From assembly GCA_949752795.1 (NCBI GenBank), contig OX457064.1, positions 45,380,368-45,444,367 of the forward strand: a stretch of 64,000 nucleotides of DNA. Direction: 5' to 3'. The notes beneath the pieces are model-generated. The model did no database searches, was not told the DNA's origin, and saw only the letters and a program-made list of their open reading frames with translations. The position numbers were made by a program, and so were the translations under genes. The DNA comes from Hyperoodon ampullatus. Lineage: Eukaryota > Chordata > Mammalia > Artiodactyla > Ziphiidae. Below, piece after piece: positions 56,065-64,000 of the stretch. The stretch's first letter is position 1, and every line of letters begins with the position of its first letter.

Positions 56065-58325
56065 GTATATTGAAGTTACATGTGTGTAGTTCATGCAGTT
56101 ACATGGTATATGTAGTTTTATGTATTGTACAGGGCCCATGAGAATCAGGCCCAGTAATGTTCCACTGATGGAGTTCCTTGTGTCTGGGAAAGTAGATGAA
56201 AATTTGAAATGGGAATCTAATCCCGACTATGGGAGTGCTGGCTGATAGCTCATTTTAGAATATGGTTTGGGAAAAGAAATGAAAAGAAAAAAATGGCAGA
56301 AAGTATCTTTTAGAAAAGTAGGATAACCACGTGTCACACTAATTTTCATTGGCTTCATTAGAGCCAAGTTGTGTCAGCTGACAAACTTAGGCATCTGAAG
56401 GCATCACAAGGATGACAGAAAGATGAAGTAGACAGGGAAATGTGCACATTTACTTCAAAATTCCAAGAAAATAAAATCCTGAGATAGTGTGAGGGAAGTG
56501 CCACTTGGTAACTGCTTCCAGCCTGGTGCTGTGCACCCTGAGGATTCGCTCTCCTTTGTCTTCTCCAAAGCCACTCTCTGATATGTATTTGCTTTTTTAG
56601 CTGACTGAAAACTGTATTGCCCTCCAAAACCTTTGCTTCTAAGAAATACCATTTCCAGCGCAGTTCTTTGGGAATTCAAAATTTTTGATATCGTAAAATA
56701 GAACATTTCAAAACAAGTTCCGCTGGATTTTAATCCTCTCCCATTTACCTATTATTTCTATGATTATTTAAATAGAACTCAAATCTTCCAAGTCCTTTTA
56801 CTCTGTACATCCTTTAAATCCTTTAGCAATCCTTTAATCCTTTATTAATAAATAGTGAAATAGCCTTAACTACCAAATATGGCTGGGAACTTGATAATTA
56901 GCAGGAAAAAAATGCCATAGATTAGCTAGAAGATGACACAACGCTCATGCACTAAAATCCATATAGGCAACTCATTCTCTATTTTAATATTATTTTAGAC
57001 ATGATTTTAAGTGTGTCCTAATGATTTCTGTGTATTCAGTAATCAGCAAGCTGACACTAATCTAACTCAGCGCTATCACACTAAAATAATAGAATATAGA
57101 ATATGCGTGAAATTTTGTATATTACAGGGAAATACATAAGCCAATGTCATGATAATTTATTATCTAATGTTTGAGCTCAGAGTACATTTGAAACAGAACT
57201 TTAGAAGGTGATAGGAATGTTACAGGCAGGGACGTTGTGAGCAGAAAGAACTGACTCCTGATAACTTGCTGATGAGGGAGGAGATAGAAACCCATAAAAA
57301 CTGCAAAACTGAAAAAAGAAAGAAATTAAAAAGGACCATGTAGAATTATTTAGTATTTTATATAACTGCAATACTTCTGATGTATAACTGCACTACATTT
57401 CAGTTTTTATGGTTTTCCAGTGTTGACTCTCAGTAATTGCACATAGATTAAATTACATCAAATCTACATTACTTAAGAAAGCAGGGCAACATGGATTCAA
57501 GAACTGGGATCTTTCTCAATTTTATTCCACTTTTTCCTTCTTTCCTTGCATCCCGGTCCCAGTTTTGCTTATCCTCAACCCACTTTCTTCACTGTGCTCT
57601 GGTTGGCAGTGATGGACATGTTTCTGTCAAAATACTTGGCTATTTGAAAGAAGAAACTTAGCTAACTAAAATTGGAATACTTGAAATACCCCCTCTTCTG
57701 GAAATGTCAACAAAAGTCCATGTTATGGAGTAGGGAACAAAGGACATGTTAGATGAATTCATTAGAAGAGATATTTTTCATTTCTTTTTAACCTTTGAAA
57801 GCTAAGTTCCAATGAAATCAATTAGCTTGATGTAGTTCTCATTTCTACCATGTCTAATTTCCACTAACAGAGTAAACTGCGTAGGTAACAAATTGCCTAA
57901 ATATTTCAAGCAAATTGAAATAAACCTCAATTTAGTAACCATTCCAGGAGAAAATATTTTTGTTAAGATTGGCCTAATTATCTCAGATGTGACACTTTCA
58001 TTTATACAATATATACTTTGTACAAACAAAATTGCCCAACATTTTTAAGAAAATAAACTTCAAGTTTGTGAAAATTTTAGGAAACATAATGTTTTTGATC
58101 CAAATTATGAGGCTAATTATCCCAGCATTGGCTCTTTCCTTTTATAGACAGAAAATAAAAATGAATCAGTTCACGGTGGTTTCTTATTCAAACTTCAGTA
58201 GCAAAATATACTATATCCTCTCATTTTTCTCAATGGCATTTTTCCAGGCGAAGAATTCTATTTAATGTCATATATATATTTTTTAATTTTATTAGCTGTT
58301 TTATTGTTTTTAAAGCCTGTATATA
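56065..58325. other. Unique AT-rich DNA
   Basis: No gene or named repeat recognised. Several short frames (antisense 56358-56706, 57802-58029) match nothing known. Confidence 0.5.
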
Positions 58326-58329
58326 TAGA

Positions 58330-60362
58330 TATTTTTTACATCTTTATTGGAGTATAATTGCTTTACAGTGCTGTGTTAATTTCTGCTGTATAACAGAGTG
58401 AATCAGCTATATATGTATATATATCTCCATATCCCATCGCTCTTGAGCCTCCCTCCCACCCCACTAGGTGGTCACAAAGCATCGAGCCGATCTCCCTGTG
58501 GTATGCAGCAGCTTCCCACTAGCTATTTATTTTATATTTGGTAGTGTATATATGTCCATGCCACTCTCTCACTTCGTCCCAGCTTACCCTTCCCCCACGC
58601 TGTGTCCTCAAATACATTCTCTACATCTGCATTTTTATTCGTGCCCTACCACTAGGTTCATCAGTACCATTCTTTTAGATTCCATATATATGCGTTAGCG
58701 TACGGTATTTATTTTTCTCTTTCTGACTTACTTCACTGTGTATGACAGACTCAAGGTCCATCCACCTCACTACAAATAACTCAATTTTGTTCCTTTTTAT
58801 GGCTGAGTAATATTCCATTATACATATGTGCCACATCTTCTTTATCCATTCATCTGTAGATGGACATTTAAGGGGCTTCCATGTCTTGGCTATTGCAAAC
58901 AGTGCTGCAGTGAACACTGTGGTACATGTATCTTTTTGAATTATGCTTTTCTCAGGGTATGTGCCCAGTAGTGGGATTTCTGTATCATATAGTCATTCTA
59001 TTTTTAGTTTTTTAAGAAACCTCCATACTGTTCTCTATAGTGGCTGTATCAATTTACATTTCCACCAACAGTGCAGGAGGGTTCCCTTTTCTCCATACCC
59101 TCTCCAGAATTTATTGTTTCTAGATTTTTTTATGATGGCCATTCTGACTGGTGTGAGGTGATACCTTATTGTGGTTTTGATTTGCATTTCTCTAATGATT
59201 AGTGATGTTGACATCTTTTCATGTGTTTATTGGCAATCTGTATGTCTTTGGAGAAATATCTATTTAGGTCTTCTGCCCATTTTTGGATTGCGTTGTTTGG
59301 TTTTTTTTTTTTTTTGATATTGACCTGCATGAGCTGCTTGTACATTTTGGAGATTAATCCTTTGTCAGTTGCTTCAATGGCAAATATTTTATCCCATTCT
59401 GAGGGTTGCCTTGCTTATAGTTTCCTTTGCTATGCAAAAGATTTTAAGTTTCATTAGGTCCCATTTGTTTTTATTTCCCTTACTCTAGGAGGTGGGTCAA
59501 AAAGGATTTTGCTGTGATTTATGTCATAGAGTGTTCTTCCTACATTTTCCTCTAATAGTTTGATAGTGTCTGGCCTTACATTTAGGTCTTTAATCCATTT
59601 TGAGTTTAATTTTGTGCATGGTGTTAGGGAGTGTTCTAATTTCATTCTTTTACATGTAGCTGTCCAGTTTTCCCAGCACCACTTATTGAAGAGGCTGTCT
59701 TTTCTGCATTGTATATCCTTGCCTCCTTTGTCATAGATTAGGTGACCATAGGTACATGGGTTTATCTCTGGGTTTTCTATCCTGTTCCATTGATCTATAT
59801 TTCTGTTTTTGTGCCCGTACCATACTGTCTTGATTACTGTAGCTATGTAGTATAGTCTGAAGTCAGGGAGGCTGATTCCTCCAACTCCGTTTTTTTTTTC
59901 CTCAAGATTGCTTTGGCTATTCAGAGTCTTTTGTGTTTCCATACAAATTGTGAAATTTTTTGTTCTAGTTCTGTGAAAAATGCCAGTGGTAATTTGATAG
60001 GGATTGCATTGAATCTATATATTTCTTTGGATAGTATAGTCATTTTCACAATATTGATTCTTCCAATCCAAGAACATGGTATATCTCTCCCTCTGTCTGT
60101 ATTCTGTTTGATTTCTTTCATCAGTGTCTTATACTTGTCTGCATACAGGTCTTTTGCCTCCTTAGGTAGGTTTATTCCTAGGTATTTTATTCTTTTTGTT
60201 GCAGTGGTAAATGGGAGTGTTTCCTTAATTTCTCTTTCTGATTTTTCATTGTTAGTGTACGGGAATGAAAGAGATTTCTGTGCATTAATTTTGTATCTTG
60301 CTCCTTTACCAAATTCATTGATTAGCTCTAGTAGTTTTCTGGTGACACCAGATATTTTTCTT
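58330..60362 (-). mobile_element. 5'-truncated L1, antisense
   Basis: The 3' UTR at the left (acatctttattggagtataa) is followed, reading right to left, by ORF2 C-terminal sequence from about 58690 to 60362. Reverse frames at 58675-58917, 59454-59942 (162 codons) and 59921-60121 are consecutive parts of ORF2. Frameshifts break the reading. No ORF1. Shared features with 33037-34835 show it is the same L1 lineage, but this copy keeps normal ORF2 order. Confidence 0.9.
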
Positions 60363-60486
60363 TAGGAGCTAGACAAAACATGGATGTGGGATGGGAGAAA
60401 CAGGATAAGAACTTAATTTTTTTTGATAGCTCATCAGGATGTCTGAAGACACAGAGTGGGTAATTACTATAATAGCATCAGGCCAC
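60363..60486. other. Unassigned DNA between L1 and LTR
   Basis: Short spacer with nothing recognised. Confidence 0.5.
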
Positions 60487-61035
60487 TGTAGGGGAGCAAA
60501 ATTTGCCCTCCTCAAAATGTCTCTTTGGTATGAGGAGTATTTCACATTGAAAACCATCAAGGCCCAAAAGACTCAGGAAGAAACTTTGACCTTCCTCTTA
60601 ACTGCCTAAAAGAATTTAGATAGAGGGCCTGTTCCTGGAATAGAACTATCCCCAGAGATATTTGCAAAGAATAAGGGCTAGGTTTGGTGGGGAAAACTCA
60701 GCAGGGTCTAGAAATCAGAGTCTACTCTGTGTCTCATTGTCTCTACCTGGCCCAGCAAAAATTTATTTACCAGATGTTTGCTTTTCCATCTCCATGTGAG
60801 TTGCCTTCCTTTCCTTTGAAATTTCCAACGACTACCCCCAACATTCTCATTTTTCTTTAGCTGAAAATGGTATTTAAAGTGAGAATTTTGGCCATTTTGC
60901 TGAGTTACTCAGTTTTCCTGGGTCTCTCCCATGTCTACATGTTTTTTAACTTTTGTTTGATTTTTCCCATTAATCTGTCTCATGTCAAAACAGCCAGAAG
61001 AACCTAGAAAGGTAGAGAAAAATTTCTTCCTCCTT
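60487..61035 (+). mobile_element. Probable solo ERV1-type LTR
   Basis: It starts tgtaggggagcaaaatttgc and contains a TATA-like tatttaaa near 60872, then a CT-rich segment to ctgtctcatgtcaaaacagc and agaagaacctagaaaggtag near the right end, similar to the LTR tails at 51107 and 55548. Edges approximate. Confidence 0.55.
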
Positions 61036-61189
61036 GTCATCACCAAATCAAACTCTTTGAAAAAGCATTTTTTTTCTGTTTCTGTTATCATAAACTGAGT
61101 ACCAAACAACCAGAATTTGAATCATTGAAAACTTAATATGCAGAGTGGAAAATCCAACACAAAGATTTTGATCAAAAACATACCTAGTT

Positions 61190-61395
61190 GGGCTTCCCTG
61201 GTGGCGCAGTGGTTGAGAGTCCTCCTGCCGATGCAGGGGACATGGGTTCGTGCCCTGGTCCGGGAGGATCCCACATGCCACGGAGCGGCTGGGCCTGTGA
61301 GCTATGGCCGCTGAGCCTGCACGTCTGGAGCCTGTGCTCCGCAACGGGAGAGGCCACAACAGTGAGAGGCCCGTGTACAGCAAAAAAAAAAAAAA
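61190..61395 (+). mobile_element. CHR-type SINE
   Basis: Full body with an A15 tail. Duplication acatacctagt (61178-61188 and 61396-61406). Confidence 0.95.
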
Positions 61396-61406
61396 ACATA
61401 CCTAGT

Positions 61407-63410
61407 GACCAGGTTTTTCTGTGGTGAATAGCATATTTTAGAGACAAATTAATCATTTGTGACGGATCTTTTTCCAGCCTGAAACAGTTATATAGTACCA
61501 TCCTCTGTTTAGCATTTAAGGACAAAGTTCACAAAGAACCTTTTGTATTTAGTTTGAAATCCCACCGTGCACTACCTCTGGAACTTCAAGTCAGTTCCCT
61601 TTTTCTGGCAAGGCTCTGGATGACACACATCTCTTCTTCTTTCGTTATTATTTTCTGTGCTATTGTGCTTATTATTCTGTGCTTCTATACCGTGTCCTTG
61701 ATCAGCAGCTATTATTATTACACCAAATGATGCTACCTTTGTCACCCAGGTGTCTACTTTTGATGATCTTACTGGCCCTATAGCGAAAGGTACTATTCCA
61801 TTTGGGGTTGGGAGGAGAGGACTCCCAAGCCTATAGTACTAGGGTTTATTTTGCTATTAGTGTAGCTTGGAATGATTCCCTTTTCTTAAGTCTCTCTGTA
61901 GTAAGAACATGGAAATAATTTTCTCATGTATGTGTCAGATATTTGAAAGGCAATATCGCATTTCTCATACAAAAGTACCTGTTCCTTTTTGACCAAAAAT
62001 TAAAGTCCTACAACTTATGTTATACCACTTTCTCCAATAAGAAAACTTTAATTCAAATTTAAAACAACATTTGCTCTGTTCAGTTATTTAATACCATAGT
62101 ACGGAAGCTTTCTAGTTTGCTTTCAAATAGGTGCAAACAACATTGTAGCACTTTTTCTTACCCCAAAATAACAAGGTGATTTTTCATTTTTATCAGAATC
62201 TTTCCTTTCATCCCTCCTTGGAATTTTAAATATTTTCATCTCTCTTATATCATTTCATTTGAATTGGAATACAAATTAATTTGTTCTGATCAACAGATAA
62301 CCACATGACAAGACAGGAGGCAAGATCAGAGGCTGAGTGCTTTGTGTCTGTTAAGGCTGAAGTACTCAGTTTTAATTAATATTAAAAAATTGTGTTGGGG
62401 ATTGTAATTCCCAATCACTAGCTCTATTATTATTTTACTAATTAGGAAATGTTTTATTGGTCAGGTCTAGTTCTCAGAGTTTTAAAAGTGTCAGAGTGGC
62501 TTCCCAAATTTAGAACATAGGTTAGCTGTAGAATAGAAGCTGCCAACAGCCTTAGGATTAATCTGTCAGACTCAGTCTGTCCCTCGTTGTTTGGCCATGG
62601 CTGTCACGGTGAAAGATGAACTCTCTTGTACTTGGACTGTTAATATAAATGAGCTCTATTTCACTTTGAGATGTCTTGATTGAGAATTCTTGAGATGACT
62701 CAGGTCAATTTTCTGAGAGATTACAACTAATTTAGAACTTACAAGTGAGTATAAATAGCTTAAGCTGATCATTTTAATATGACATATTTTACTCTTGGGT
62801 TGAATTTCATTTGCCTCCCCAAAACCAATTATTTAGGTTTTTAAAGTCTTTCCAGAGATCTCACGAAGTCCCAACTAACCAAAGCATAAATTTCCCTTCT
62901 AGTTATAGACGTTTTAGAGATATATTGAATTGTAGTGTGTAGTGCTGATCACTGGGGCACCCCATTGGCAAATTCTTTGTGCCTTGAGAATTGCCTAATT
63001 ATTCTTTTTCTTTGTTCCCTATCTTTTAATCAGACTTTAACTTTTCTCCCTATGATTTCTTTGGTTTTATTAATGGGACAGCATAAAAACTTAACCAAAA
63101 TTAAACTTTGCAAGGTTAAACAAATTAAACCTGTTTTTCCTCTGTATGTAATCTGTCTTTCATGCTGTTTGTTCTTTTTATGATGGTCTCCTCAAAAAAC
63201 TAACTAATATTACAATTTTAGGGACTTAAAGTAGATTATGGGCCTGAAACTTCACTTATTTATTAACATTACTTTGCAGTCATTTAAAAATATTTTAATG
63301 TTCTTTTTATAAGATGACCTATCATAATTATACATATATAATTTCTTACGATTTTATTATGAGCTATATTAAGTTTTACTGGGTTCTAATAAAGAAGAAT
63401 TATACTAGAC
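61407..63410. other. Unique DNA, no gene recognised
   Basis: No named repeat. A frame at 62935-63183 has no recognised similarity. Small ATT repeats near 61665-61715. Confidence 0.45.
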
Positions 63411-63414
63411 AAGT

Positions 63415-63655
63415 TAAACAGAGAAGGGAGATTTTATTTAAGACTACCACGATGGGGGAGAGAGTTTGAACTCAACTCTCTTGAAACGAATGGTGGAAGA
63501 GTTTTTAAGTGCTAGAATGAGCTAGTGGAAAAGTACTGGAGGACTTTTGTGGGGGAAGTTGGTCAATGTGATTAGGCCATTTTTGTTTGCTAATTGGCGC
63601 TTACAGAAGTTAGGCTTCTGCCCTCCCACAGAGAGTGGAGATAACTTTTTTTCCC
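63415..63655 (-). mobile_element. Possible antisense LTR remnant
   Basis: Purine-rich text (gagaagggagattttattta, gggggagagagtttgaactc) with a changed base composition resembles an inverted LTR end. The family is not recognised. Confidence 0.25.
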
Positions 63656-63659
63656 CTCA

Positions 63660-64000
63660 TATTTAACTTTTTAAAAGTATAACTGACATATAACATATTA
63701 ATTTCAGGCATACAACATAATGATTCCATATTTGCATGTATTGCAAAATGCTCACCACAGTAAGTCTAGTTAACATCTATCATTGTACATAGTTAATTTT
63801 TTTTTCTTCTGATGAATACTTTTAAGAATTACTCTCAGAAGTTTCAAATATGTGATACAGTATTATTAACTATAGTCACCATGCTATGCATTACATCCCA
63901 TGACATTTATTTAATAATTGGAAGTTTGTACCTTTGCCCCCTTCACCCATTTTGCTCCCTTCCTAACCCCGCCCCTGGCAACCATCAGTATATTTTCTGT
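63660..64000 (-). mobile_element. Old L1 (L1M-type) 3' end, antisense, cut by window edge
   Basis: aaaagtataactgacatata, aatttcaggcatacaacata, ctcaccacagtaagtctagt and tacagtattattaactatag are hallmark antisense L1M 3' UTR phrases. Continues beyond 64000. Confidence 0.85.

Noticed and set aside
59454..59942. 162-codon minus-strand frame as a gene
   Set aside because: L1 ORF2 fragment; neighbouring frames continue the same protein.
1..64000. CRISPR array, operon or phage defence system
   Set aside because: The sequence is mammalian; repeats are transposons and microsatellites, with no regular spacer array.

Overview
The window is nuclear DNA from a mammal, most likely a cetacean (probably a toothed whale). 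The main evidence is about thirteen copies of a roughly 200-bp tRNA-derived SINE with the layout known from the cetacean CHR family: a tRNA-like head with A and B boxes, a GC-rich tail domain and a poly(A) tail. There are also four older cetartiodactyl tRNA-Glu SINEs, L1 copies of cetartiodactyl type, and older MIR, L2, MaLR, ERVL and Tigger fossils. The base composition is AT-rich. I find no intact protein-coding gene, no rRNA or tRNA gene, and no CRISPR, operon or other bacterial feature. The longer open frames all lie inside transposable elements. The window reads as intergenic DNA or a very large intron.

Layout. Bases 1-1740 hold a 58-bp tandem duplication and then an antisense EEF1A1 retropseudogene split by a MaLR LTR and by a young SINE. 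From 1740 to 14180 the DNA is mostly unique and AT-rich, dotted with young SINEs, a Tigger fragment and MIRs. It also carries an 83-bp near-identical duplication (11623 and 13448) whose second copy is bracketed by inverted repeats. An old antisense L1 fills about 14585-16590 and contains a perfect 56-bp tandem duplication. At 17703-18372 lies what looks like a retroviral transcript re-inserted by L1: R-U5 at the left, U3-R plus poly(A) at the right, and 13-bp target-site duplications outside. From 18.4 to 29.4 kb there is unique DNA with an LTR (22.5 kb), an old L1 end, an old SINE and a decayed coding-like stretch (26.45-26.99 kb).

From 29.4 to 36.6 kb there are several antisense L1 copies. 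One (33.0-34.8 kb) has an internal deletion joining ORF1 to the second half of ORF2. Two MaLR LTRs lie at 39.6 and 42.1 kb, with a short L1 carrying a possible 3' transduction at 41.0 kb. From 44.0 to 48.45 kb an antisense ERVL pol fossil lies next to an almost complete Tigger1 transposon. L1 and ERV1-type LTR fragments follow to 51.5 kb. The rest is unique DNA with microsatellites, two further LTRs, a 2-kb antisense L1 (58.3-60.4 kb) and an old L1 3' end running off the right edge.

Nothing here works as a gene network. The content is a stratified record of mobile-element insertions. Several are nested, and many have clear target-site duplications that give their relative order. Family names are from recognition by eye, not from a database search.
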